DNA of 64,000 bases from Streptomyces leeuwenhoekii (GTDB taxonomy: Bacteria > Actinomycetota > Actinomycetes > Streptomycetales > Streptomycetaceae): the NCBI RefSeq assembly GCF_001013905.1, contig NZ_LN831790.1, positions 4,664,001 to 4,728,000 of the forward strand, in the 5' to 3' direction. Shown in pieces: positions 24,965 through 33,612 of the stretch. Position 1 is the first letter of the stretch. Each line of letters opens with the position of its first letter. The position numbers and the translations under genes are program-made. The notes beneath the pieces were generated by a model. The model was not told where the DNA came from. It ran no database searches and was given only the letters and a program-made list of their open reading frames with translations.

Positions 24965-25507
24965 GCGGCAGGCGACGTTCGCCCCGTCACGACGCCCGGC
25001 ACGCTCCCCCGAGCTCTTCGAGCAGGGGCTCCCTCACCCGCCGCGCCGGACGCCGCTCCTTGACGGGGGCAAACGCCGCCTGCCGCGACACCGGCGCGCG
25101 CGAGGGTCAACCGCCGTGACGCGAGGGGGAGTTGCGGCACCGCTCGGATCTCGTCGAATCCCGGATCCGGTGCGCCGGGGGGCAGCGCCGCGGCGCCGCG
25201 CGTGCGAGGCTGTCGCGTAAGGCATATGACGTGAGGGCTCTCGCGTTCCGGCCCGGCGGCGCGGCCGCCGGCCGGCCGGAGAGGGGGAAGGGTGGGCCGT
25301 CGAAACGGTGGAGGCCCCGGCGCCGTGTGGCGCCGGGGCCGGTCCTCCCCTGTGCTGACCCGGAGCCCCGAGCTCTCAGGGTCAATCCCCTCGGACCGTT
25401 TTCCCCGAGCGGTCCGCCTCCTGTTGAAGATCTCCCCCCGGTGGCGCCGGTCAATCCCCGAGGGGTGTCACTCGAATGAGGGGTGTTGTTCACCGGGACG
25501 GCTTTTT
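24965..25507. other. Intergenic region, no gene seen
   Basis: Reading frames in this stretch lack domains and good starts. It includes several short hairpins and a GGCGCCG-rich segment near 25315. It may carry remnants of the element interior. Toward 25480 the GC content falls, marking the promoter of the next gene. Confidence 0.4.
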
Positions 25508-25528
25508 CGAATGTGTATTCGATAGGCT
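25508..25528 (+). promoter_or_regulatory. Putative promoter with CGAAT palindrome
   Basis: CGAAT-gtgt-ATTCG (25508-25521) is followed at once by TAGGCT (25523-25528), a good Streptomyces -10 hexamer. The -35 is not obvious. It would give a leader of nearly 190 nt before the hydrolase start. Confidence 0.35.
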
Positions 25529-25723
25529 GCGTGCGTCGTGGGCGGCGGACGTCCGGGCGGCGGCCACGGGCCGCGCGGCGGCGGGCCCCGGCGACGGAGC
25601 CCGGCGGCCGGGCCCGGCAGGACGCGGCGGCACGGCGGCGGCACGGCAGGCAGGACACGGTTCACAGGACCGCCCGGCCCCAGCGGCGGCGGGCGGCCCG
25701 AGCGGAGCTTGGGGGCAGGACCT

Positions 25724-26614
25724 ATGGCGCGGCGCATCGACGTGACCGGGGCGGGCGGCGTACGCCTCGCGGCCTGGGAGTTCGGCGACCCACCCAAGGC
25801 CGACCCGGCCCAGGGCGGCGCGGGCGGCCGGGAGCGGGGCGGCGGTCCACCGGGGGTGCTGTTACTGCACGGACTGATGGGCCGCGCCTCGCACTGGGCG
25901 GACACGGCCCGCTGGCTGTCCGGGCGCCACCGCGCCGTCGCCCTCGACCAGCGCGGCCACGGCCGCAGCGAAAAGCCCCCGGAAGCGGCGTACACCCGGG
26001 ACGCCTACGTCGAGGACGCCGAGGCCGCCCTGGAACAGCTCGGCCTCGCCCCGGCCGTCGTCATCGGCCACGCCATGGGCGCGCTGACCGGCTGGCAGCT
26101 CGCCGCCAAACGCCCCGACCTCGTCCGCGGTCTGATCATCTCCGACATGCGGGCCTCCGCGCTCGGCGCCGCCTCGCAGCGCGAGTGGGCCGAGTGGTTC
26201 CGCGCCTGGCCGGTCCCCTTCGCCACGCTCGCCGACGTCCGCAAGTGGTTCGGCGAGGACGACCCCTGGGTGGAGCGGCCCAATCCGGCCCGCGGCGAGT
26301 TCTATGCCGAGGTGATGGCCGAGTCCCCGGACGGCTGGCGGCCCGTGTTCGACCCGGAGCAGATGCTCCGCTCCCGTGAGACCTGGGTCTACGACGCCCA
26401 CTGGGAGGAGCTCGCCCAGGTGCGGTGCCCGACCCTGGTCGTCCGCGGCCTCGACGGCCGGCTGGGCCGCGCCGAGGCGCAGGAGATGGTGCGCGTCCTG
26501 CCGCGCGGGCAGTACGCCGAGGTGGCCGACGCCGGCCACCTCGTCCACTACGACCAGCCGGAGGGCTGGCGCGCGGCGATCGAGCCGTTCCTGGACAGCC
26601 TCCGGGACGGCTGA
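25724..26614 (+). CDS. Alpha/beta-hydrolase-fold protein lacking the nucleophile
   Basis: A 296-residue alpha/beta hydrolase. The oxyanion-side motif LLLHGLMGRASHW (47-59), the DQRGHGRS turn (75-82), a C-terminal LDGR acidic turn and the AGHLVHYDQ histidine are all present. The nucleophile elbow reads G-H-A-M-G at 115-119, so the usual Ser is Ala117 (codon 26072-26074). The protein is thus either non-hydrolytic or uses another residue. A Gly-rich insertion lies at 28-42. The start at 25724 follows GCAGGA. It converges on an ABC exporter operon. Confidence 0.85.
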   Translation: MARRIDVTGAGGVRLAAWEFGDPPKADPAQGGAGGRERGGGPPGVLLLHGLMGRASHWADTARWLSGRHRAVALDQRGHGRSEKPPEAAYTRDAYVEDAEAALEQLGLAPAVVIGHAMGALTGWQLAAKRPDLVRGLIISDMRASALGAASQREWAEWFRAWPVPFATLADVRKWFGEDDPWVERPNPARGEFYAEVMAESPDGWRPVFDPEQMLRSRETWVYDAHWEELAQVRCPTLVVRGLDGRLGRAEAQEMVRVLPRGQYAEVADAGHLVHYDQPEGWRAAIEPFLDSLRDG

Positions 26615-26642
26615 CGGCGCGCGCCCGCCGGCAGCCGCCGCC

Positions 26643-28241
26643 TCACCCCTTGCTGACCGCCGCGAGGATCTCCGGCAGGCGCCCGGCCGTCCGCGGCGCG
26701 GCCAGCCGGAGGCCGGCCACCGTGAGCCCGGCCCCGTAGGCCGCGCCCCCCGGCAGCAGCAGCCAGGCCCAGGACCCGGCGCCCGCGCTGACGTTCACCC
26801 AGATCGTCAGCGCGATGACGGGCGCGCACAGCAGGGCGGCGGCGACCATCCCGCCGAAGATCGAGATCCAGGCGAGCCCGGTCTGCCCGGGAGCGACGTT
26901 CTTGTACCCCTCCTGCGGGATGGAGTACGGGAAGCGGGCGGAGGTCCACGCCCCGGTCGCCAGCATCGCGCCGAGCAGCGCGAAGGACAGGCCGAGCGCC
27001 TCCGGCAGGGCCCGCCAGTCGCCCAGCATCGCCGTCGTCACCACGGTCACCAGGGTGGCGTACGGCAGGGTGATCAGCAGCAGGGCGAGGGCGCGGGCGC
27101 GCAGCTCGACGTAGGCGTCCCGGGGGGAGGAGATCGTCATCGCGACCATCCAGAACGCGGAGGTGTCCTGCCCGAACTGGTTGTACATCTGGATGCCGAG
27201 CATCCCGGCCGCGAAGCAGGCGAAGTAGACCGAGCCGCTGCCCTGCCAGGCGTTGAAGACCGGCACGATCAGGCCGATGGCCAGCGAGGTCACCCAGGCC
27301 GCCTTGGTCTTCGGGTCCCGCCACACGTACCGCAGGCTGCGCTCCATGACCGTGCCGGTGCGGCCGGGGGGCAGCAGCCGGGCGAGCCCGGAGGAGCCGC
27401 GCTCGCGGGCGGGCCGCTCCCCGGTCTGGAGGGTGGACCCGTCGGGCGAGGTCATCAGCCGGGTCAGATGCCGTGCCCACACCCACAGCAGCGCCGCCAG
27501 GGCCGCGGCGCTCAGCGCGAGCTGGGCGGCGGCCACGCCGTACGCCCCGTCGCTCACCGAGTCCGCCGCGCCGATCGCCGAGGCGGGCGGCACCCAGCGC
27601 AGGACCGCGCCCAGCGGGTCCAGCTCGCCCAGGCCGGAGGCGCCGATCCGCTGCGCGCCGAAGTTGACCACCTGCGCCCCGACCGCGACGACCAGGCCGC
27701 TCAGCACCGCCAGGTCCCGGCCCTTGCGGCTGGTCAGCAGCCGTACGTTGGCGGCGGCGACGGCCCGCGCGAGGGCCACGCAGACCAGCAGGGCCAGTAC
27801 GGTGCCGACGGCACCGACGGCGAAGGCCGCCCCGCCGCGCGCGATGGCGATCACCGAACCGGCGAACACGCAGAGCGTGAACAGCGGACCGATGCCGACC
27901 AGGGACGCGGCGAGCAGCGCCCGGACCAGAGGGCGGGGCCGCAGCGGCAGCATCACCAGCCGGGTCGGGTCGAGGGTCTCGTCGCCGCTGGGGAAGAAGA
28001 GCGGCATCACCGCCCAGCCCCCCGCGAGGACCGCCACCAGCAGCACGATGAGCGACTCGGCGTGCGCGTGGCCGCGCAGCGCGATCAGCCCGATGAGCTG
28101 GAGGGCGGCGAACAGCAGCGTGACGGCGACGGAGGCGATGTAGGCCGCCCGCCGCCCGCTGGACTGGCGCAGGCCGTTGCGCAGCAGCGACAGCTTCAGC
28201 CGGACGACGACGGGCGTGAGCGAGGTCCCGGCGCCGCTCAT
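26643..28241 (-). CDS. ABC-2 type exporter, permease subunit
   Basis: A 532-residue integral membrane protein with about twelve hydrophobic segments, in two halves separated by a charged cytoplasmic stretch (about residues 280-320). It has no ATPase domain and starts in an ATGA overlap with the preceding ATPase gene, so the two are coupled and form one exporter. Large single-chain permeases of this kind occur in actinobacterial ABC-2 systems for lipids, peptides or drugs. The substrate is not evident. Confidence 0.85.
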   Translation of the reverse strand: MSGAGTSLTPVVVRLKLSLLRNGLRQSSGRRAAYIASVAVTLLFAALQLIGLIALRGHAHAESLIVLLVAVLAGGWAVMPLFFPSGDETLDPTRLVMLPLRPRPLVRALLAASLVGIGPLFTLCVFAGSVIAIARGGAAFAVGAVGTVLALLVCVALARAVAAANVRLLTSRKGRDLAVLSGLVVAVGAQVVNFGAQRIGASGLGELDPLGAVLRWVPPASAIGAADSVSDGAYGVAAAQLALSAAALAALLWVWARHLTRLMTSPDGSTLQTGERPARERGSSGLARLLPPGRTGTVMERSLRYVWRDPKTKAAWVTSLAIGLIVPVFNAWQGSGSVYFACFAAGMLGIQMYNQFGQDTSAFWMVAMTISSPRDAYVELRARALALLLITLPYATLVTVVTTAMLGDWRALPEALGLSFALLGAMLATGAWTSARFPYSIPQEGYKNVAPGQTGLAWISIFGGMVAAALLCAPVIALTIWVNVSAGAGSWAWLLLPGGAAYGAGLTVAGLRLAAPRTAGRLPEILAAVSKG

Positions 28242-29011
28242 CGGGCCCCGCCGCCCAGCCAGTCGAGGTCCGATCCGGCGTCCCGGCCATGCGCCCCGAC
28301 CAGCTCCAGGAACGCCTGTTGCAGGGAGGCGGCGTCCCCGCGCACCTCGGCCAGCGGACCGGTGGCGCGGATGCGCCCGGCGGCCATGACGGCCACCCAG
28401 TCGCACAGCGACTCCACCAGCTCCATGACGTGGGAGGAGAAGACGACGGTGGCGCCGGAGGCGGTGTAACGCTCCAGGACACCCCGGATGGTCTGCGCGG
28501 AGACCGGGTCGACGCCCTCGAACGGCTCGTCCAGGAAGAGGACTTCGGGATTGTGCAGCAGTGCCGCCGCGAGCCCGATCTTCTTGCGCATGCCGGTCGA
28601 GTAGTCGACGACCAGCTTGTGCTGGGACCCGGCGAGGTCCAGGACGTCGAGGAGCTGGGTGGCCCGCTTGTCGACCTCCGCGCCGGGCAGCCCGCGCAAC
28701 CGGCCGGTGTAGGCGAGGAGTTCCCGGCCCGAGAGCCGCTCGAACATCCGCAGCCCCTCCGGCAGTACCCCGATCCGCGCCTTCACCTCCGCCGGGTCCC
28801 GCCACACGTCGTGGCCGACGACCTCGACGGAACCCTGGTCGGGGCGCAGCAGTCCGGTCACCATCGAGAGCGTGGTGGTCTTCCCCGCCCCGTTCGGCCC
28901 GACCAGTCCGATGAACTTGCCCGCGGGCAGCTCCAGATCGATCCCGGCCACCGCGATCTGCTGCCCGAACCGCTTCCAGAGCCCCTGTACACGTACGGCG
29001 TTACCACTCAC
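28238..29011 (-). CDS. ABC exporter ATP-binding protein
   Basis: A 257-residue ATPase with Walker A GPNGAGKT at 38-45, Walker B VLFLDEP at 157-163 and the switch His in FSSHVMELVE. The signature is YSTGM (137-141) rather than LSGGQ, and the Q-loop reads GVLPEG, both usual in one ABC-2 exporter subfamily. It powers the permease encoded immediately downstream; the genes overlap by ATGA. The start lies 160 bp from the Prim-Pol gene, which is transcribed in the same direction. Confidence 0.92.
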   Translation of the reverse strand: MSGNAVRVQGLWKRFGQQIAVAGIDLELPAGKFIGLVGPNGAGKTTTLSMVTGLLRPDQGSVEVVGHDVWRDPAEVKARIGVLPEGLRMFERLSGRELLAYTGRLRGLPGAEVDKRATQLLDVLDLAGSQHKLVVDYSTGMRKKIGLAAALLHNPEVLFLDEPFEGVDPVSAQTIRGVLERYTASGATVVFSSHVMELVESLCDWVAVMAAGRIRATGPLAEVRGDAASLQQAFLELVGAHGRDAGSDLDWLGGGAR

Positions 29012-29173
29012 CGCGTTCTCCCTCCGTTGGGGAGAACCCTACGGGGGGTTCACGCGCCCCCGAGAAGCGCCGGTCCATGCCGGTGTGCGCCCGGCCGTGC
29101 GACGCCCGCGCCGGTGGCGGCGGGGCGGGGACGGCCGGGCGGGGGCGGCTCGGCGGGGACGGCGGGGTGCCGG

Positions 29174-29827
29174 CTAGCGCTCCCTGCCGCAGGCGTAGGC
29201 GAGCGGCGAGATCAGCTCCTCCACGTCCGGCAGCCACCGGTTGGCCGGGGTGGGGCGGCACGCCCACTGCACGGCGCCCCGGGTTCCGAACCGCGTCGGC
29301 GGGGCGGCCAGGTAGGCGCCCTCGCCGAGCGCTTCCAGGTCGAGGGAGAGGGGGGACCAGCCCAGCTTCCGTACCAGCTCCGGCACCTTCGCCGCCGCGC
29401 CCGGCAGGACGAAGAACTGCATCCGCCGGTTCGGGGTCAGCGTCACCGGGCCGAGCGTCAGGTCCATCCGCTCCATGCGGGCGAGCGCGAGGAAGCCGGC
29501 GGTCTCGGGCACGTCGATCGCGTCGAACGTACGCCCCGTGGGCAGCAGGATCGACGCCGTCGGCTGCTTCTGCCACAGGCCACGGGCCACGGTCGCGCTG
29601 CCCGTCGCCTGGGCCGCCCAGTCCGGGTGCGCCGGGTGTGCGCCGGGGGCGGCGCACGCCGGGTCACCGCAGGAACAGCGCTGCGTCCCGTCGGCGGCTT
29701 CCAGCCAGGTGCCGGGGAACACGTCCCAGTGGCGCTCCTCGGTGTAGCGGACGGCGGCGTCCAGCAGCGACACACCGCGCTGCTGCGGAATCTGAACGGC
29801 TTGGGTTCCCGGGATCGTCTCTTCCAT
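29174..29827 (-). CDS. Prim-Pol-like (bifunctional primase/polymerase N-terminal) protein
   Basis: A 217-residue protein resembling the bacterial Prim-Pol domain. Near residue 50 it has the CSCGDPACAAPGAHP cluster typical of these domains (CxC, then C and H), a DAIDVP acidic motif near 103 and a Pro-rich end. Full replicative Prim-Pol proteins are much longer; small Streptomyces members may act in regulation rather than DNA synthesis. ATG 29827 is used; GTG 29836 has better spacing from GGAGG (29849-29845) and would add three residues. It is divergent from an NsdA-like regulator gene. Confidence 0.75.
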   Translation of the reverse strand: MEETIPGTQAVQIPQQRGVSLLDAAVRYTEERHWDVFPGTWLEAADGTQRCSCGDPACAAPGAHPAHPDWAAQATGSATVARGLWQKQPTASILLPTGRTFDAIDVPETAGFLALARMERMDLTLGPVTLTPNRRMQFFVLPGAAAKVPELVRKLGWSPLSLDLEALGEGAYLAAPPTRFGTRGAVQWACRPTPANRWLPDVEELISPLAYACGRER

Positions 29828-30199
29828 GTGCAACACAACTACCGCCTCCACCCCGGGTTACGGGCGCCGGCCCCTCTCCCGCGCCCCACCTTTGCGCCGG
29901 ACACCGCCCGGGCCTGCCGCTTTCTCCCTGCGCGGGGGAGGAGCACCGATTCGCGGTCCGGGGCGCATGGTTGCACGTCCGGGGGCGCGCGAGAGGATCC
30001 GCAGCCGCGGCTGGGTAGCCACGTTCGGGGCGGCATCAGCCGTTACTCCGGCAATCCTCGCAAGCTTCGCATTTTCGTCACGTGGGCGGGGCATTGATCT
30101 TCACGGCTGGATCCTTTCGCCGGGACGCGAGGGGGTTCGGCCGCGGAAGACACGACAACTCGGTGCGTGGGCAGGCACCGCAGCCTCAGGGGGTACGCC
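29828..30199. other. Divergent intergenic region
   Basis: 372 bp between the Prim-Pol-like and NsdA-like genes. No gene seen. The middle part near 30035-30085 is lower in GC and probably carries the promoters; no repeat or operator stands out. Confidence 0.4.
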
Positions 30200-31585
30200 A
30201 TGGCCGCCAGGCCTCTCGTCGCGCGACAGCCGAACGAACGGCTGCAGGCGCTCATCCAGGAAGCGGGTTGCTCGAACGCAGGGCTCGCCCGCCGGGTCAA
30301 CATGGTCGGTGCCGAACACGGCCTCGACCTGCGCTACGACAAGACGTCCGTCGCCCGCTGGCTGCGCGGACAGCAGCCACGGGGCCGGGCGCCCGCGATC
30401 ATCGCCGAGGCGCTCGGCCGCAAACTGGGCCGTACGGTCACGATCGACGAGATCGGCATGGCCAACGGCAAGAACCTCGCCTCGGGCGTCGGCCTCCAGT
30501 TCTCGCCGACGGTGGTCGGAGCCATCGAGCAGGTCTGCGAGCTGTGGCGCAGCGACGTGGGGCGGCGGGACTTCCTGTCCGGGTCGTCCGTCGCCGCCTC
30601 CGCGCTCGTCGAGCCCAGCCGCGACTGGCTGATCTCCGCGCCCGACTCCCAGGTGGCGCGGACGGCCGGGCCGCGGGTCGGCCCGTCCGACGTGGCGGCC
30701 GTGCGGGCGATGACACAGGCCCTGGTGGAGCTGGACCACCAGTACGGCAGCGGGCATGTGCGCCCGGTCGTCGTGCACTACCTCAACAGCGTCGTCTCCG
30801 GGCTGCTGGCGGGCTCCTACCGCGAAACGGTGGGGCGCGAACTGTTCGCCGCCGTCGCCCGGTTGACCGAACTGGCCGGGTACATGGCGGTGGACACCGG
30901 GCAGCCCGGCCTCGCGCAGCGGTACTACATCCAGGCGCTGCGCCTGGCCCAGGCGGCGGGCGACCGCGGGTACGGCGGATATGTGCTGGCCGCGTCCATG
31001 AGCCACCTGGCCGCCCAGCTCGGAAACCCGCGCGAGATCGCCCAGTTGGCACGGGCGGCGCAGGAAGGGGCGCGGGGGCGCGTGACACCGCGCGCGGAGT
31101 CGATGTTCTACGCGGCCGAGGCGCGCGGGCACGCGCTGCTGGGCGACGCGCGGGCGGCCCAGGCGGCGGCCGGGCGCGCGGTGAGCGCGCTGGAGGCGGC
31201 CGACGCCGCCAGTGGCGACGACCCGGCGTGGATCGCCCACTTCGACGAGGCGTACCTCGCCGACGAACTGGCGCACTGCCACCGGGATCTGGGGCAGGCC
31301 GAGGCGGCGGCGCGCAGCGCGCGGGAGGCCCTGGCCGGTCATCCCGAGTCGCGGGCGCGCAGGCGGGCGATCGGCTATGTGCTGCTGGCCACCGCGCAGG
31401 TGCAGCAGCGCGAGGTCGAACTGGCCTGCCACACCGGCCTGAAGGCGGTGGAGCTGCTGGAGACGCTGCGCTCCAACCGGGGCGCCGAGTATCTGGAGGA
31501 CTTCCAGCAGCGCCTGGAGCCGTATCGCGACGAGCCGGTGGTACGGGAGTTCGGCGCCCGGCTCGATCTCCAGGTGGCCGCATGA
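30200..31585 (+). CDS. NsdA-like regulator: N-terminal DNA-binding region plus TPR-like repeats
   Basis: A 461-residue cytoplasmic protein. Residues 10-80 form an XRE-like region (NERLQALIQEAGCSNAGLARRVN, YDKTSVARWLRGQQPRG); residues 150-450 are helical repeats of TPR type (for example YYIQALRLAQAAGDRGYGGYVLA). This architecture is found in the NsdA/NsdB group, which restrains sporulation and antibiotic production in Streptomyces. The ATG at 30200 is preceded by CAGGGGG. Two short frames with good start signals lie downstream. The target genes are unknown. Confidence 0.82.
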   Translation: MAARPLVARQPNERLQALIQEAGCSNAGLARRVNMVGAEHGLDLRYDKTSVARWLRGQQPRGRAPAIIAEALGRKLGRTVTIDEIGMANGKNLASGVGLQFSPTVVGAIEQVCELWRSDVGRRDFLSGSSVAASALVEPSRDWLISAPDSQVARTAGPRVGPSDVAAVRAMTQALVELDHQYGSGHVRPVVVHYLNSVVSGLLAGSYRETVGRELFAAVARLTELAGYMAVDTGQPGLAQRYYIQALRLAQAAGDRGYGGYVLAASMSHLAAQLGNPREIAQLARAAQEGARGRVTPRAESMFYAAEARGHALLGDARAAQAAAGRAVSALEAADAASGDDPAWIAHFDEAYLADELAHCHRDLGQAEAAARSAREALAGHPESRARRRAIGYVLLATAQVQQREVELACHTGLKAVELLETLRSNRGAEYLEDFQQRLEPYRDEPVVREFGARLDLQVAA

Positions 31586-31664
31586 CCGGCGGCCGGGCGG
31601 TGAACATTCGGGGCGCCGGTGGGTGAACCCATGGAAAACGCGCACACGAGGTGAAGGAGGTGGC

Positions 31665-31760
31665 ATGAACAGCGTCCCCCGGCCCGGTTCCGTTACCCGG
31701 GCCGGCGGAGGCGGGATCGCGCCCAGTGCTGCTTGGCACCGGGCTCCGGGGACCCGGTAG
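31665..31760 (+). CDS. Small ORF of 31 codons with near-perfect ribosome binding site
   Basis: GAAGGAGGTGGC precedes the ATG at 31665, one of the best Shine-Dalgarno matches in the window. The frame encodes 31 residues (begins MNSVPRPGSVTRAGGGG, ends PGTR) and stops at TAG 31758-31760, 44 nt before the next gene. A seven-codon frame (MENAHTR) at 31631-31654 ends just ahead. No motif is recognised. It could be a small protein, or a leader peptide for the membrane protein gene. Confidence 0.5.
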   Translation: MNSVPRPGSVTRAGGGGIAPSAAWHRAPGTR

Positions 31761-31804
31761 CGTGAGCCGACGATTTCGAAGGTCCCCCATTCGTAGGAGC
31801 CCCG

Positions 31805-33562
31805 GTGACGCAGAGTGGACAGGGCGAGCAGCCCTCGGCGGGCCCCGCGCGCGAGGGCATCGTGCTGCCCTCCGACGGCGGCGGCCCCCTGCTGCCGGGC
31901 CCGCCCGGCGGGCAGAGCTGGGACGGCGCGTGGGCCCCGGAGCAGCAGGCCCCGGCCCCCGGCGGACCGGGCCACCCGCAGGGCGCGGCCCCCGGCGGCC
32001 CGGCGCAGGGCGGGCCCGCGGCGCCCGCCCAGCCCTGGGGCCACCCGGGCCCGGGCCCGCTGCCCCCCGAGGGCGCGCAGCCCCCGGCCTACGGCGCCCA
32101 GGCGCCCCACCCCGCGAGCGGCCCGGCGTACGGCTACGGACCCGCCGGACCGTCCTACGGCGCCCCGGGTCAGCCTCAGAGCCCGGCCGGACCGTCGTAC
32201 GGACCCGCCGGGCAGTCCTACGGCGCTCCCGCGCAGTCCTACGGCGCTCCCGCGCAGTTCTACGGTCCGCCGCCCGCGCAGCCTTACGGTCCGCCGCCCG
32301 GGCAGGCCCACGACCCGGCCGGGCCGGCCTACGGGCAGCCCGCCGCGGCGTACGACGGGAGCGGCGGGGCGGCCTCCGCGCCCCTGCCGCCCGCCCACGA
32401 GGGCGCCACCCAGTACCTGCCGCCGGTCCCTGGCGGCCAGGGCGGCCCGGGCGCCGATGCCGCCACGCAGTACCTGCCGCCCGTCGCGCCGTCCGCGGAC
32501 GACGGGGCGACCCAGTACATACCGCCCGTCTCCGCGGGGGCGCTGCCTCCCGAGCGGCCGGCCGGTGCGCCGTCGGAGGAGACCCGCTTCCTGGGCCGGG
32601 TGCCGCACGGCTCCCCGCCGGGCGCCCCGGCCGGGCCGGACGCCGAGTCCACGCAGTACATCGCGCCCGTGCCCGGGCAGCCCGCCGGCGCGCCCTACGG
32701 CGCCGCGCCCGGCGGGGACGCGGGCCGGCAGCCGCCCGCCGAGTTCGACAACCTCTTCCGTGCCGCGCCGGGCGGTGACGGTCCGGCCGCCTCCACCCAG
32801 CAGATGCCGCTCGTCGGCGACCAGCCCCCCTACCGCGCGGCTCCGGGCGCCCCCGCCCCGCAGGGCCCGGGCGGCTACCCGCCGCAGGGCCCGGGCGCCT
32901 ACGGCGGCGGCGGGAGCGGGCGCGGCGGCCGGTCCGGTTCGCGGGTGCCGCTGCTCGCGGCCATCGGCGTCGGCCTCGCCGTCGTGGGCGTCGGCGCCGG
33001 GGCGCTGCTGGCGGGCGGGGACGGCGAGAAGAAGGACGCCGGCGAGCAGACCGTCTCCGCGACGGCCCCGGCGACCCCCGAGACGTCCGCGTCGCCGACC
33101 GTGGACCCGGTGCGGCAGCAGGCCGTGGAGCTGGACAAGCTGCTCGCCGACAGCGGCAGCAGCCGGGCCGCCGTCATCAAGGCGGTGGCCGAGGTACGGG
33201 TCTGCGACAACCTCCCCGAGGCCGCCCGGAGCCTGCGCGAGGCGGCCAAGCAGCGCACCGCCCTGGTCACCCGGCTCCGGCAACTGGCCGTGGACCGGCT
33301 GCCCGACCACGCCGCGCTGACCGACGAGCTGACCAAGGCGTGGCAGGCGTCGGCCTCGGCCGACGACCACTACGCCGCCTGGGCCGACCAGGTCGCCGGG
33401 AAGAACGGCTGCAAGAAGGGCCAGGCCCGGAGCACCGGCCACACCCAGGCCGGCAACCAGGCGAGCGCCACCGCGAACACCCACAAGAAGGAGGCCGCGC
33501 GCCTCTGGAACGCGATCGCGCAGCAGTACCGGCTGACCTCGCGCCAGGCGTCCCAGCTCTGA
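31805..33562 (+). CDS. Single-pass membrane protein with TQY repeats in a disordered N-terminal part
   Basis: A 585-residue protein. Residues 1-375 are Pro/Gly/Ala/Gln-rich and disordered, with many PSYG/PAQPYG repeats, then five copies of TQ(Y/Q)-x-P-x-V at Thr202, 221, 236, 283 and 331. A membrane segment spans about 380-402, and the C-terminal 180 residues are outside and helical. Threonines followed by Gln and a hydrophobic residue resemble substrates of PknB-like kinases that FHA domains bind, so the cytoplasmic part may be a phosphorylation-dependent scaffold. GTG start; no clear ribosome binding site. Confidence 0.72.
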   Translation: MTQSGQGEQPSAGPAREGIVLPSDGGGPLLPGPPGGQSWDGAWAPEQQAPAPGGPGHPQGAAPGGPAQGGPAAPAQPWGHPGPGPLPPEGAQPPAYGAQAPHPASGPAYGYGPAGPSYGAPGQPQSPAGPSYGPAGQSYGAPAQSYGAPAQFYGPPPAQPYGPPPGQAHDPAGPAYGQPAAAYDGSGGAASAPLPPAHEGATQYLPPVPGGQGGPGADAATQYLPPVAPSADDGATQYIPPVSAGALPPERPAGAPSEETRFLGRVPHGSPPGAPAGPDAESTQYIAPVPGQPAGAPYGAAPGGDAGRQPPAEFDNLFRAAPGGDGPAASTQQMPLVGDQPPYRAAPGAPAPQGPGGYPPQGPGAYGGGGSGRGGRSGSRVPLLAAIGVGLAVVGVGAGALLAGGDGEKKDAGEQTVSATAPATPETSASPTVDPVRQQAVELDKLLADSGSSRAAVIKAVAEVRVCDNLPEAARSLREAAKQRTALVTRLRQLAVDRLPDHAALTDELTKAWQASASADDHYAAWADQVAGKNGCKKGQARSTGHTQAGNQASATANTHKKEAARLWNAIAQQYRLTSRQASQL

Positions 33563-33611
33563 CCGGGCCCCCGGTACCGCTCCCCGGGGCCGCCCCCTCG
33601 GGGGTGCCCGG
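33563..33611. terminator. Hairpin between convergent genes
   Basis: CCGGGC (33563-33568) pairs with GCCCGG (33606-33611), enclosing CCCCC-TC-GGGGG and a CCCCGGGG palindrome. It lies just after the TQY protein stop and overlaps the approach to the binding-protein gene end. Confidence 0.4.
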
Positions 33612-33612
33612 C

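Noticed and set aside
25130..25180. tRNA-like GTCGAATCCCGGATCC sequence
   Set aside because: It lacks an acceptor stem and anticodon arm that fit; no tRNA fold could be drawn.
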